A stretch of DNA of 64,000 nt from CAIQQQ01 sp037445025 (GTDB lineage: Bacteria; Pseudomonadota; Alphaproteobacteria; Acetobacterales; Acetobacteraceae), in the NCBI GenBank assembly GCA_037445025.1, contig JBBILI010000009.1, positions 81,578 to 145,577 of the forward strand, in the 5' to 3' direction. This document shows, in pieces, positions 17,375 through 26,181 of this stretch. Within the stretch, counting starts at the first letter, position 1. Every line of letters starts with the position of its first letter. The notes under the pieces are model-generated. The model was given only the letters and a program-made list of their open reading frames with translations, was not told the DNA's origin and searched no databases. Made by a program: the position numbers and the translations under genes.

Positions 17375-18228
17375 GCCAGAAGGTGCTCCTCGGATCCCAC
17401 CACACGCGTGTGCCCCTGCACATGCAGGAAGGCGGCGATGATGGTGTCGCGGCCGTGCAGCGTCTTGGCCACTGCGGCGCCGGACGACAATGCCACATCG
17501 CACGCGCCGACCGGCAACACCGCGACATCGGTGGTCACCAGCCGTTCCCCAAGGTCGCTGTCCGGAGCGAGGCTTCGGGCGGGGGCGCGGCTGATGCCCG
17601 GATGGCCGGGCAGATCGACGGCATTGGCGATCATCGTCGCCGCCGCATCGGCAGCGGCCGCGGTGGCGGCGAGCACGGTGACGGCATCGGCGATGCCCAG
17701 CGAATGGCTGCGCCCCCGCCAGCCGCTGGTGGCCACGCCGCGCACCTTCTGCGCCGCGGTGAGCCTGACGGTGCCGAGCAGTCGCGGCGGCAGGGTGAGG
17801 CCGGCGATGCCGATGTCGAACGTCTCGCCGGGCATGAGATGCAGCGCGATGTCGCCGCCGTTGTTGACGCTGGCGCGCCGCAGGCAGGCGGAAACGGTCA
17901 TGGCCGCCAGCACATGGTCGGCCACCGCGCCGGCGACGGCGGCCATCGGGGTGATGAACGCATCGGCCGCGTGCACCGACACGGCCTCCTGCATGCGGCT
18001 GGCAACCGGGCCGCGCAGCAGCGGGCCGGGCTGCGCCGCGCGCAGCGCCGGCAGTTCCTCACACAGACGGTCGAGCACGGAGAGCATGCAGTCGCAGGCG
18101 GCCTGGTAGGCGCGGCGCACCGCGGCCGCCTCCCCCCAGGCCTGCAGGATCAGATCGATCGGCCCGTCCGACAGATGCAGCCGCCCCTGGGGCAGATGCC
18201 GGATCTGCAGACGGTAGGGCTCAGCCAC
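17371..18228 (-). CDS. UPF0280 family protein
   Basis: A 285-aa member of UPF0280, a family distantly related to the ApbE flavin-transferase fold and without an assigned reaction. Visible family segments are GPIDLILQAWG near residue 25, AAVAGAVADHVLAAM, and VNNGGDIALHL. Start GTG 18228 overlaps the 6-hydroxynicotinate reductase stop by 8 nt (GTGGCTGA), and its own stop overlaps the MarR start. This tight placement suggests a maturation or redox role for the reductase, which is inference. Confidence 0.85.
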   Translation of the reverse strand: MAEPYRLQIRHLPQGRLHLSDGPIDLILQAWGEAAAVRRAYQAACDCMLSVLDRLCEELPALRAAQPGPLLRGPVASRMQEAVSVHAADAFITPMAAVAGAVADHVLAAMTVSACLRRASVNNGGDIALHLMPGETFDIGIAGLTLPPRLLGTVRLTAAQKVRGVATSGWRGRSHSLGIADAVTVLAATAAAADAAATMIANAVDLPGHPGISRAPARSLAPDSDLGERLVTTDVAVLPVGACDVALSSGAAVAKTLHGRDTIIAAFLHVQGHTRVVGSEEHLLA

Positions 18229-19678
18229 CCGACCAGGGATCGACGGGCGCCGACAGCATCCGCCGGTGCGCGGGCGCGCGCAGCACATCCTCGATGCGGC
18301 TGATATGGTCCATGTGCCCGCCGAGTTCGGCGTAATCGTCCAGCCGCAGGGTGAACTCGATCGGCGCCACCAGCGCCGGGGTCGGCACCATGCCGAAGGC
18401 GTTGGCCGGCAGCAGCGACACATCGACCATGAAGGTGATGCCGCCGCCGGGCCAGAGATACACCGGCGCCCCCCCGCAGGTGACGCGGGTGAGCCGATGC
18501 CTGACCGAGCTGGTCAGCCGCACCGGGTTCTCCGTCACCCCCGCGCGCAGCGAGCCGCCGGCACCGGCCATGAACAGCACCGTGCACAGCGCCGGCTCGC
18601 AGTTCTCGCGGATGCGCGCCACCGAGAAGGCGAGCGGCGCCGGCATGTCCCGCGCGACCGGACGCAAGGCGTCGTCCAGCTCGAAATAGCCGGAATGTTC
18701 GCCGGTGGTGCTCACCATCAGCAGGCGCAGCCCCGGCCGCGCCGTCTTGCGGTCGAACGGATCGAGGATGGACAGCGGATCGGCGATGTCCGTCCCGCCC
18801 CAGCCGGTGCCGGGATGCGCCACCTCGAAATACCGCCCGGGCGTGGACCGCCTGCCGCGCAGGCGGATGCCGGTGGGGGGAATGCCCAGCAGCTTGCCCG
18901 CCTGGTGTTCGGACAGCACGCCGGTGATGTGGTCGGCCCCCCCCACCACCTCGTCGGCCAAGTCCTGCCATTGCCGCGCGAACATGCCGATGGTGGCGGA
19001 GCCGCAGCCCACCCGCATGCGCGCCTCGGCCACCCCGTTGATGATCGGCGCGCGGTTGGCCTGCACCGTGATCGCGACACCGTCATCGACGGTGAGGTCC
19101 ACCGCCTGTCCGTTGCACAGCGCCAGCAGCGCGTCGCAGGTCGCGCGCCCGGTCTTCTTGCCGCTGCCGGTGAGGTGGTGCACGCCGCCGAGCGAGAGCA
19201 TCTGCGAGCCGTATTCGCCGGTCATGACATGCCCGATCGGCTCGCCCTCCGCCCGCATCAGCGCGCGCTCCGGGCCCAGATGCCGGTCGGTGTCGATCTT
19301 CACCTTGGCGCCGCAGTAGCTGAAGATCCCCTCGGTCACCACGGTGACCATGTCCACACCCGCGATCGTCGAGGCGACGATGAACGGCGCCGGCTTGTAG
19401 TCGGGGTAGGTGGTGCCGGCGCCGATGGCGGTGACGAATTCCGGCCCCGCGACGATGTCGCCGTCCCAGTCCTCGCGCTGCAGGAAGGCGACCGCCTCGG
19501 GGCTGTGGCGCAGCATCACATGCGGATCGATCCGGACGAGCTGGCCATCGGTGTTGCCGTAGCGGTCGCAGGCGCCGGTCTGGCCCGGGCGGATGTAGCA
19601 GAGCACCGGGCAGGCGTCGCAGCGGATGCGGTCGTCGTCCATGAGCATGTCCCGTGTCGCGCGATTATTTGTAGACAT
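18221..19678 (-). CDS. hnr: 6-hydroxynicotinate reductase-like iron-sulfur protein
   Basis: A 485-aa protein matching the 6-hydroxynicotinate reductase family, which reduces 6-hydroxynicotinate to 1,4,5,6-tetrahydro-6-oxonicotinate. The N-terminus carries C20-x2-C23-x3-C27-x9-C37 (CDACPVLC, then GACDRYGN), a probable iron-sulfur cluster site. Later segments include TEGIFSYCGAKVKIDTDRHLG and a Gly-rich VYLWPGGGITFMVD. Start ATG 19678 is preceded by GGCGGAGATGTT; an in-frame ATG at 19723 lacks support. It is first in an operon with UPF0280 and MarR and is divergent from enamidase with a 48-bp gap. The reaction is characterised in anaerobes; use by this probably aerobic organism is inferred. Confidence 0.85.
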   Translation of the reverse strand: MSTNNRATRDMLMDDDRIRCDACPVLCYIRPGQTGACDRYGNTDGQLVRIDPHVMLRHSPEAVAFLQREDWDGDIVAGPEFVTAIGAGTTYPDYKPAPFIVASTIAGVDMVTVVTEGIFSYCGAKVKIDTDRHLGPERALMRAEGEPIGHVMTGEYGSQMLSLGGVHHLTGSGKKTGRATCDALLALCNGQAVDLTVDDGVAITVQANRAPIINGVAEARMRVGCGSATIGMFARQWQDLADEVVGGADHITGVLSEHQAGKLLGIPPTGIRLRGRRSTPGRYFEVAHPGTGWGGTDIADPLSILDPFDRKTARPGLRLLMVSTTGEHSGYFELDDALRPVARDMPAPLAFSVARIRENCEPALCTVLFMAGAGGSLRAGVTENPVRLTSSVRHRLTRVTCGGAPVYLWPGGGITFMVDVSLLPANAFGMVPTPALVAPIEFTLRLDDYAELGGHMDHISRIEDVLRAPAHRRMLSAPVDPWSGG

Positions 19679-19680
19679 AA
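19665..19680. promoter_or_regulatory. Candidate MarR operator at the divergent hnr/ena start region
   Basis: TTATTTGTAGACATAA is an imperfect 16-bp palindrome (12 of 16 positions symmetric). It is AT-rich in a GC-rich setting and overlaps the reductase start codon in the divergent control region. The adjacent MarR gene makes it a plausible autoregulatory site, but no second copy was found for comparison. Confidence 0.4.
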
Positions 19681-19726
19681 CATCTCCGCCGGGACAAGGA
19701 TTTCGCAACGCTGCAGGAGACACATC

Positions 19727-20920
19727 ATGGCCCTCGCCGCCGGACCGGAACGCCAGACGGGCCGCATGGTCATCCGCAACATCGGCCTGCTGCTGTTAGG
19801 CCGGCTCGAGGAGCCGATCCTCGGCGCCGACACCGTGGTGGCCGAGGCCGGCCGCATCGTGGCCGTCGGCCGTGCCAAGGACATCGACACCGACAACGCC
19901 CGGGTCGACATCGACGCCCAGGGCTGCGCCCTCGCACCGGGCCTGATCGACAGCCACGTCCATCCCGTGTTCGGCGACTGGACGCCGCGGCAGAACCAGT
20001 TCGGCTGGATCGAGAGCATGCTCAACGGCGGCGTCACCACCATGATCTCGGCCGGCGAGGTGCATCTGCCCGGCCGCCCGCGCGACATCGTGGGCCTCAA
20101 GGCGCTCGCGATCACGGCGCAGCGCGCCTACGAGAATTTTCGCCCGGCCGGGGTGAAGGTGCTGGGCGGGGCGCCGGTGATCGAGCAGGGCATGGTCGAA
20201 AGCGATTTCGCCGAGCTCGCCGCCGCCGGCGTGACGCTGCTGGGCGAAGTGGGCCTCGGCACGGTGAAGGCCGGCTACGAGGCCCGCGAGATGGTGGCCT
20301 GGGCGCGCAAACACGGCATTCAGAGCACCATCCACACCGGCGGCCCCTCGGTGCCCGGCTCCGGCTTCATCGATGCCGACACGGTGCTGGAGGCGGATGC
20401 CGACATCATCGGCCACATCAATGGCGGCCACACCGCGCTGCCGCTGCGCCAGATCCGCTGCCTCTGCGAAGGCTGCGGGCGGGGCATCGAGATCGTCCAC
20501 AACGGCAACGAGCTCGCGGGGCTCTCCGCGCTGCGCTACGCCAAGGAGCTCGGCCAGTTCGAACGCGTCATCCTCGGCACCGACGGACCCGCCGGCTCCG
20601 GCGTGCAGCCGCTCGGCATCCTGCGCATGATCGCCATGCTGTCCTCGCTCGGCGACACGCCGGCGGAGACGATGATCTGCTGCGCCACCGGCAACACCGC
20701 GCGCATACGCAAGCTCGACTGCGGCATCATCGAGGTGGGGAAATCCGCCGATTTCGTGCTGATGGACCGCGCCCAGCACTCCGCCGGCACCGACCTGCTC
20801 GACAGCATCCGCCAGGGAGACCTGCCGGGTATCGGCCTGGTGATCATCGACGGCATCGTGCGGTGCGGCCGCAGCCGCAACACGCCGCCGGCGGAACGCG
20901 TGCCAGTGCTGCGCGGCTGA
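19727..20920 (+). CDS. ena: Enamidase-like amidohydrolase
   Basis: A 397-aa amidohydrolase-superfamily enzyme close in pattern to enamidase, which hydrolyses 1,4,5,6-tetrahydro-6-oxonicotinate to 2-formylglutarate and ammonia. The metal-binding HxH is in SHVHPVFGDW (residues 76-85). Further ligand regions are LGEVGLGT, IHTGG, GHINGGHTA and the Asp in GTDGPAGSG. A ribosome site AGGAGACACATC precedes ATG 19727. It is divergent from the reductase operon, so the two enzymes of consecutive steps share one control region. A composite inverted repeat follows the stop. Confidence 0.88.
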   Translation: MALAAGPERQTGRMVIRNIGLLLLGRLEEPILGADTVVAEAGRIVAVGRAKDIDTDNARVDIDAQGCALAPGLIDSHVHPVFGDWTPRQNQFGWIESMLNGGVTTMISAGEVHLPGRPRDIVGLKALAITAQRAYENFRPAGVKVLGGAPVIEQGMVESDFAELAAAGVTLLGEVGLGTVKAGYEAREMVAWARKHGIQSTIHTGGPSVPGSGFIDADTVLEADADIIGHINGGHTALPLRQIRCLCEGCGRGIEIVHNGNELAGLSALRYAKELGQFERVILGTDGPAGSGVQPLGILRMIAMLSSLGDTPAETMICCATGNTARIRKLDCGIIEVGKSADFVLMDRAQHSAGTDLLDSIRQGDLPGIGLVIIDGIVRCGRSRNTPPAERVPVLRG

Positions 20921-20929
20921 GGTGGTTTG

Positions 20930-21160
20930 ACAGTAAGCCAAGGCGGGGGGCGTTGCCCCCTCGACCCCCACCAGGGGCCGAGCCCCTGGACCTCTCTTTT
21001 AACAGAGCCAGTGTCTGAGGAGGGGGTCAGACCCGTCGGGTTGAACGACCGAGCGCTGCATGACCCCCTTCTCAGACACTGGCTAACTCTAAACGAAGGG
21101 TGTCCAGAGGCTCGGCCTCTGGTGGGGTCCAGGGGCAACGCCCCTGGCCTTGCCTTCCTG
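20930..21160. repeat. Long composite inverted repeat between convergent genes
   Basis: Nested inverted repeats fill the whole gap. The inner pair is GCCAGTGTCTGAGG with AGGGGGTCA (21007-21029) against its reverse complement at 21061-21083 with one mismatch. Outside lie CAGGGGCCGAGCCCCTG-like and CCAGAGGCTCGGCCTCTGG palindromes and GC-rich arms around AAGGCGGGGGGCGTTGCCCC. No open reading frame is supported. It differs from the AT-rich paired-palindrome elements. Confidence 0.8.
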
Positions 21161-22366
21161 TCACACCAGCTCGTCCGCCAGGAACCGCCGCGCGCCTTCT
21201 GCGAGCACTTCAAGGCCCAGCGCCAGATCCTCTCGCTTGGTATCTTCGGTCCAGTGATGGCTGATGCCGCCGATCGAGGGGACGAACAGCATCGCCACCG
21301 GCATCCTGCGGGCCAGGATCTGACTGTCGTGCAGCGCCCCGCTCGGCATGGCGTGCCACGCCCCTGGACACAGAAGCTCGGCCGCGGCACTCAGCGCCGC
21401 CTGCATCGCCGCATCGCACGGCGCCGGTGGCGTGTGGCCAAGCGGCTCCAGCACCGCGTGGCAGCGTTCACGCCGGTTGCTCTCCTGCACCACGGCGTGG
21501 AGGCAGCGCTCCATCCGGTCCAGCACCTCCGGCGCGATGTCGCGAAACGACAGGCCGATCTCGGCGTGGCCGGGGATGATGGCCATGCTGTTCGGCTCGA
21601 TGACCAGGCGACCGGTGGTCCACACGCTGCGCGGGCCGGCGACACGGGGAAATTCGATGTCGATCGCGGCCAGGATGCGCACGGCGGTGAGGCCGGCATC
21701 CTTGCGTTCGGCCATGGTGGTGCCACCGGTATGGTCCTGCTGGCCGGTGACGACGATGCGCCAGCCTCGCACGCCGACAATGCCGGTGATGACGCCGATG
21801 CGGTGTCCGGCGCTCTCAAGCTGTGTGCCCTGCTCGATATGCAGCTCGAACGCGCCCTTGTAGCGGCCCTCCTCCAGCTGCAGGCGTGGCAGGCCGGCAA
21901 GGCCCGCCGCCTGCAGCGCGTCACGCAGCGAGGTGCCGCTGTCCTTGTTGCGGGCGGCGTCGATCTGCGTCTCGTCCAGCGCGCCGATCAGGCTGCGGCT
22001 GCCGAGGAAGTTGCCGAAATGGCCCTCCTCGTCGGCATAGGCGCAGACATCGACCGGCAGCCCCGCCCGCGCCAGCGCCAGCGCCGCCAGCACGCCGGCC
22101 ACGCCGTCGAGCCAGCCGGCCTGGTTCTGCGTCTCCAGATGGCTGCCGGCCAGCAGATGCGGGCCGGGACCGGGGTGGCGGCCGAACACGTTGCAGATGC
22201 CGTCCATCACAGGCTCCAGCCCCACCGCCGCCATCTCGCGCAGTAGCCAGTGGCGGGTTTCCATGTCCGCCTTGCTGTAGGTCGGGCGATGCACGCCCGT
22301 GCGGTAGGCGCCGATCTGACGCAGCGTGTCGAGATCCTGCAGGTAGCGGTTGGTATCGATCGGCAA
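21161..22366 (-). CDS. M20-family Zn-dependent amidohydrolase (hydantoinase/carbamoylase type)
   Basis: A 401-aa enzyme of the N-carbamoyl-amino-acid amidohydrolase / allantoate amidohydrolase group. Metal-ligand regions are present: GSHLETQNQAGWLDG (Glu where relatives usually have Asp), DEEGHFGNFLGSR, ELHIEQG and GGISHHWTED. The dimerisation lid follows VTGQQDHTGGTTM. The reaction is removal of a carbamoyl or similar group from an amino-acid-like substrate. It is convergent with enamidase and might act on a nitrogenous product of the same pathway, but that link is only positional. Confidence 0.9.
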   Translation of the reverse strand: MPIDTNRYLQDLDTLRQIGAYRTGVHRPTYSKADMETRHWLLREMAAVGLEPVMDGICNVFGRHPGPGPHLLAGSHLETQNQAGWLDGVAGVLAALALARAGLPVDVCAYADEEGHFGNFLGSRSLIGALDETQIDAARNKDSGTSLRDALQAAGLAGLPRLQLEEGRYKGAFELHIEQGTQLESAGHRIGVITGIVGVRGWRIVVTGQQDHTGGTTMAERKDAGLTAVRILAAIDIEFPRVAGPRSVWTTGRLVIEPNSMAIIPGHAEIGLSFRDIAPEVLDRMERCLHAVVQESNRRERCHAVLEPLGHTPPAPCDAAMQAALSAAAELLCPGAWHAMPSGALHDSQILARRMPVAMLFVPSIGGISHHWTEDTKREDLALGLEVLAEGARRFLADELV

Positions 22367-22491
22367 CGCACATCTCCCCGGGTCGGCCCGCGATCAGAAT
22401 GTCGCGAAACCCACCGGCGGACCAGCCCGTGTTCGCACCCGCGAAAACCCGTCTATAAGCGCCCGGCAACCGCGCCCGACGCCGAGGACCC

Positions 22492-24114
22492 ATGATCCGC
22501 CTGGACAACATCAGCAAGCAGAACGGCACCCGCCTCGTGTTCATCGAGGCTTCGGCCGCGCTGCAGAGGGGCGAGAAGATCGGCCTGGTCGGCCCCAACG
22601 GCGCGGGCAAGACCACGCTGTTCCGCATGATCACCGGACAGGAGGAGCCCGACCTCGGCCAGATCCTGGTCGATCGCGGTGTGACCATCGGCTTCTTCAG
22701 CCAGGATGTCGGCGAGATGGCCGGCCGCAGTGCTGTGGCCGAGGTGATGGAGGGCGCCGGCGCGGTCAGCGAGGTCGGCGCCGAGCTGGCCCTGCTCGAG
22801 GCCGGCATGGCCGACCCGGAGCAGGCGGACCATCTCGACGCCATCATCGAACGGTTCGGCGAGGTGCAGTCCCGCTTCGAGGAGCTGGACGGCTACGCGC
22901 TGGACGGCCGCGCCCGCGAGGTGCTGGACGGGCTGGGATTCAGCCAGGAGATGATGGATGCGGACGTCGCCAAGCTGTCCGGCGGCTGGAAGATGCGCGT
23001 GGCGCTCGCCCGCATCCTGCTGATGCGCCCGGATGTGATGCTGCTCGACGAGCCGTCGAACCATCTCGACCTGGAAAGCCTGATCTGGCTGGAGCAGTTC
23101 CTGGCCGGCTATGACGGCGCGCTGCTGATGACCTCGCACGACCGCGAGTTCATGAACCGCGTCATCAACAAGGTCATCGAGATCGACGGCGGCAGCCTCA
23201 CCGCCTTCACCGGCAACTATGTGTTCTACGAGCAGCAGCGCGCGCTGAACGAGAAGCATCTTCAGGCGCAGTTCGAGCGCCAGCAGGCGATGCTGGCCAA
23301 GGAGATCAACTTCATCGAGCGCTTCAAGGCCCGCGCCTCGCACGCCGCCCAGGTGCAGAGCCGGGTGAAGAAGCTGGAGAAGATCGACCGCGTTGAGCCG
23401 CCGAAGCGCCGCCAGACCGTGGCCTTCGAGTTCCAGCCGGCGCCGCGCTCGGGCGAGGACGTGGCCAATCTGCGCGGCGTGCACAAACGCTACGGCAGCC
23501 GGGTGATCTATGACGGGCTGGACCTGCTGGTCCGCCGCAAGGAACGCTGCTGCGTGCTCGGTGTCAACGGCGCCGGCAAATCCACATTGCTCAAGCTGGT
23601 GACCGGCACCACCGACCCGGATGCAGGCTCCGTCACCCTCGGCGGAAGTGTAAAACTCGGCTATTTCGCCCAGCACGCCATGGACCTGCTGGACGGCGAG
23701 CGCACCGTGTTCGAGACGCTGGAGGACAGCTTCCCGCGCGACGGCCAGGGCACGCTGCGCACGCTCGCCGGCGCCTTCGGCTTCTCCGGCGACGAGGTCG
23801 ACAAACGCTGCCGCGTGCTCTCCGGCGGCGAGAAGGCACGCCTGGTGATGGCGCTGATGCTGTTCGACCCGCCCAACTTCCTGGTGCTGGACGAGCCGAC
23901 CAACCATCTCGACATCGCGACGAAAGAGATGCTGATCGCGGCGCTGTCGCAGTTCGAGGGCACCATGCTGTTCGTCTCGCATGACCGGCATTTTCTCGCC
24001 GCACTGTCCAACCGCGTGCTGGAGCTGACGCCGGAGGGCATCCATCAATACGGCGGCGGCTACACCGAATATGTCGCCCGCACCGGCCAGGAGGCGCCCG
24101 GCCTGCACGCCTGA
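22492..24114 (+). CDS. ABC-F family ATPase
   Basis: A 540-aa soluble protein with two nucleotide-binding domains and no membrane segments. Domain 1 has GPNGAGKTT, LSGGWKMRVALARILL and LLDEPSNHLDLES; domain 2 has GVNGAGKST, LSGGEKARLVMALML and LDEPTNHLDIATK. The linker around residues 240-320 is the charged ABC-F helical hairpin that contacts the ribosome. Members act in translation (ribosome rescue or factor function). It stands alone, with a GAGGACCC ribosome site before the ATG. Confidence 0.92.
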   Translation: MIRLDNISKQNGTRLVFIEASAALQRGEKIGLVGPNGAGKTTLFRMITGQEEPDLGQILVDRGVTIGFFSQDVGEMAGRSAVAEVMEGAGAVSEVGAELALLEAGMADPEQADHLDAIIERFGEVQSRFEELDGYALDGRAREVLDGLGFSQEMMDADVAKLSGGWKMRVALARILLMRPDVMLLDEPSNHLDLESLIWLEQFLAGYDGALLMTSHDREFMNRVINKVIEIDGGSLTAFTGNYVFYEQQRALNEKHLQAQFERQQAMLAKEINFIERFKARASHAAQVQSRVKKLEKIDRVEPPKRRQTVAFEFQPAPRSGEDVANLRGVHKRYGSRVIYDGLDLLVRRKERCCVLGVNGAGKSTLLKLVTGTTDPDAGSVTLGGSVKLGYFAQHAMDLLDGERTVFETLEDSFPRDGQGTLRTLAGAFGFSGDEVDKRCRVLSGGEKARLVMALMLFDPPNFLVLDEPTNHLDIATKEMLIAALSQFEGTMLFVSHDRHFLAALSNRVLELTPEGIHQYGGGYTEYVARTGQEAPGLHA

Positions 24115-24188
24115 CCGATTTTCCAGTCTTGTCGAAGGCCGCGAACGGACGGCAAGCTGACGTCTGACGAAACCGACGGAGGACCAAG

Positions 24189-25697
24189 ATGCGCGCATCC
24201 CTGTGGCTGGCAGCCTGTCTGCTCGCGCTTCCCTCCCTCGCCCAGGCGCAGGACCATCCGCTGCGCGTGGCGCTGGAATTCGACCCCGCCCCGCTCGATC
24301 CCGCCACCGACGGCAGCTACACCAACCGCATTGTCACCACGGTGATGTGCGACAGCCTCATCGATGTCGCACCCGACCTGACCTTCGTCCCCGAGCTCGC
24401 GACATCGTGGGAGTGGGCGCCGGACCGGCTCTCCCTCACCCTGCATCTGCGCCCCGGCGTGGTGTTCCAGGACGGCACGAAATTCGACGCCGAGGCGATG
24501 GCCGCCAACATCCGCCGCTACCAGACCGCCGACTACTCCATCCGCAAGACCGAGATGGCCGCCATCTCCGGCACCTCCGTGGTCGATCCGCTGACGTTGA
24601 AGGTCAACCTCTCCCACCCCTACGCGCCGCTGATCGCGCTGCTGGCCAACCGCCCGGGCACGCCCTATTCGCCAAAGATCCTCAACCTGCCGAAGGAAGC
24701 GATCGCCAATCACCCGGTCTGCGCCGGTCCGTTCGCGTTCAAGGAGCGGGTGGCGCAGGACCATATCGCGCTTGAACGCTTCCCCGGCTACTGGAACGCA
24801 GGCGCCATCAAGCTGCCCGGCGTGGTGTTCCAGAACATCACAGATTCCAACATCCGCAAGGTCAACCTTGCCGCCGGTGCCTTGGACGTCGCCGACAAGA
24901 TCGCCCCCACCGATGTCGGCGAGCTCAGCAAGAACCCCAAGCTCAAAATCGTTCGCAGCCCCTCGCTCGGCTATGTGCTGATCGAGTTCAACGTCGCCCA
25001 CGGTCCTGCCGCCGACACCCCCATAGGCCGCGACGCCCGCATCCGCCGCGCCTTCTCGCTGGCGATCGACAGGCAGGCGCTGAACCAGGTGGCGTTCGAC
25101 GGCCAGTACATCCCCTCCGAGCAGATGGAGGCGCCGGGCAACGCCTATTTCGACACCGACCACCCGGTGCCGGTGCGTGACGTGGCGGCCGCCAAGAAGT
25201 TGATGGCCGAGGCCGGCGTCAGCCACGTGTCGTTCACCCTCAAGATGGGCACCGATCCGCTGGACGGCCAGGTTGCCGAGATCATCCAGGCGATGGTGAA
25301 GGATGTCGGCATCGACATGAAGATCGAGCCGCAGGACAACACCGCCGTCATGTCCGCGACCCAGAGCGGCGGCTTCCAGGCCTCGCAGCTGATCTGGTCC
25401 GGCCGTGCCGACCCTGACGGCAACGCGCCGATCTGGCTGCGCTGCAAGGGCTTCACCAACTGGGGCAACTACTGCAACCCCAAGATGGACGAGCAGTTCG
25501 ACCTTGCCACCGCGCCGCAGACCGTGGCCGAGCGCCTGCCGTTCTACAAGCGCGCCACCGACATGTTCCTGGCCGACCAGCCGGATGTGGTGCTGTACCA
25601 CTCCGCCCTGCTGTGGGGCATGACCGCGAAGCTGCAGGGCTTCAAGGGCCGGCCGGACGGGCTGTGGCGGCCCGAGGGCGTGACCCTCGCGCCGTGA
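24189..25697 (+). CDS. ABC importer solute-binding protein, family 5
   Basis: A 502-aa SBP_bac_5 protein with a Sec signal peptide (about residues 1-20, ends LAQAQ). The mature region begins RVALEFDPAPLDPATDG and has LTLHLRPGVVFQDGTKFDAEAM, typical of this family. GGAGGACCAAG precedes ATG 24189. No ATPase or permease follows; the gene ends at a terminator shared with the convergent DUF1330 gene. The ligand is unknown. Confidence 0.9.
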   Translation: MRASLWLAACLLALPSLAQAQDHPLRVALEFDPAPLDPATDGSYTNRIVTTVMCDSLIDVAPDLTFVPELATSWEWAPDRLSLTLHLRPGVVFQDGTKFDAEAMAANIRRYQTADYSIRKTEMAAISGTSVVDPLTLKVNLSHPYAPLIALLANRPGTPYSPKILNLPKEAIANHPVCAGPFAFKERVAQDHIALERFPGYWNAGAIKLPGVVFQNITDSNIRKVNLAAGALDVADKIAPTDVGELSKNPKLKIVRSPSLGYVLIEFNVAHGPAADTPIGRDARIRRAFSLAIDRQALNQVAFDGQYIPSEQMEAPGNAYFDTDHPVPVRDVAAAKKLMAEAGVSHVSFTLKMGTDPLDGQVAEIIQAMVKDVGIDMKIEPQDNTAVMSATQSGGFQASQLIWSGRADPDGNAPIWLRCKGFTNWGNYCNPKMDEQFDLATAPQTVAERLPFYKRATDMFLADQPDVVLYHSALLWGMTAKLQGFKGRPDGLWRPEGVTLAP

Positions 25698-25704
25698 TCA
25701 TCAT

Positions 25705-25731
25705 CCCGCCTGACCCATCGGGTCAGGCGGG
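25705..25731. terminator. Hairpin between convergent genes
   Basis: CCCGCCTGACCC and its exact reverse complement flank ATC. It begins 8 bp after the solute-binding-protein stop and overlaps the last codons of the DUF1330 gene, so it could serve both strands. Confidence 0.65.
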
Positions 25732-26028
25732 GTCCGGCGCATCATAGCCTTCGACGATGACCAGATCGACCTGCCCCCTGTCGCAGCGCGTCTCGATGGC
25801 TGCGGCATATTCGGGCGAGTGATAGCAGGCGAGGGCTGTCGCGTAGTCCTTGAACTCGATGACCACGTGGCGGGAGCGCAGCTGGCCCTCCTGCTGTTCG
25901 CTGGCACCGCCACGCACCAGGAAACGCCCGCCATACTTGCCGAACGCCACCGCGTTGACAGCCTGGTAGGCGCGGTAGCCGACCGGGTCGGTGATGTCGA
26001 CATGGGCGAGCCAGTAGGCTTTGGGCAT
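25723..26028 (-). CDS. DUF1330 family protein
   Basis: A 101-aa single-domain protein with a dimeric alpha/beta-barrel fold expected for DUF1330 (AYWLAHVDITDPVGYRAY, GGRFLVRGG, VVIEFKDYATALACYHSPEY). The family has no assigned reaction. An AGGAGACCCC sequence lies before the ATG. Its leader contains repeat copy 3. Confidence 0.9.
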   Translation of the reverse strand: MPKAYWLAHVDITDPVGYRAYQAVNAVAFGKYGGRFLVRGGASEQQEGQLRSRHVVIEFKDYATALACYHSPEYAAAIETRCDRGQVDLVIVEGYDAPDPA

Positions 26029-26055
26029 CGGGGTCTCCTGGGACGGAAGGAAGGA

Positions 26056-26181
26056 AGCGGTTCTTTTTTGAAAAAAAGAACCAAAAAACTTTTACCCGCT
26101 GGGCCCGGCCTCTCCGGACAGGGTGGGTCCAACGGATGAAAGTCTTTTGCTTCTTTTCTTCAGAAAAGAAGTCCTTTCTTT
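26056..26181 (-). repeat. Paired-palindrome intergenic element, copy 3
   Basis: The GTTCTTTT..AAAAGAAC hairpin comes first (about 26057-26082). A TCTCCGGA middle follows, then CTTTTCTTCAGAAAAG near 26154-26169. It lies between two genes on the same strand and ends at the stop codon of the family 5 binding-protein gene. Confidence 0.85.
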
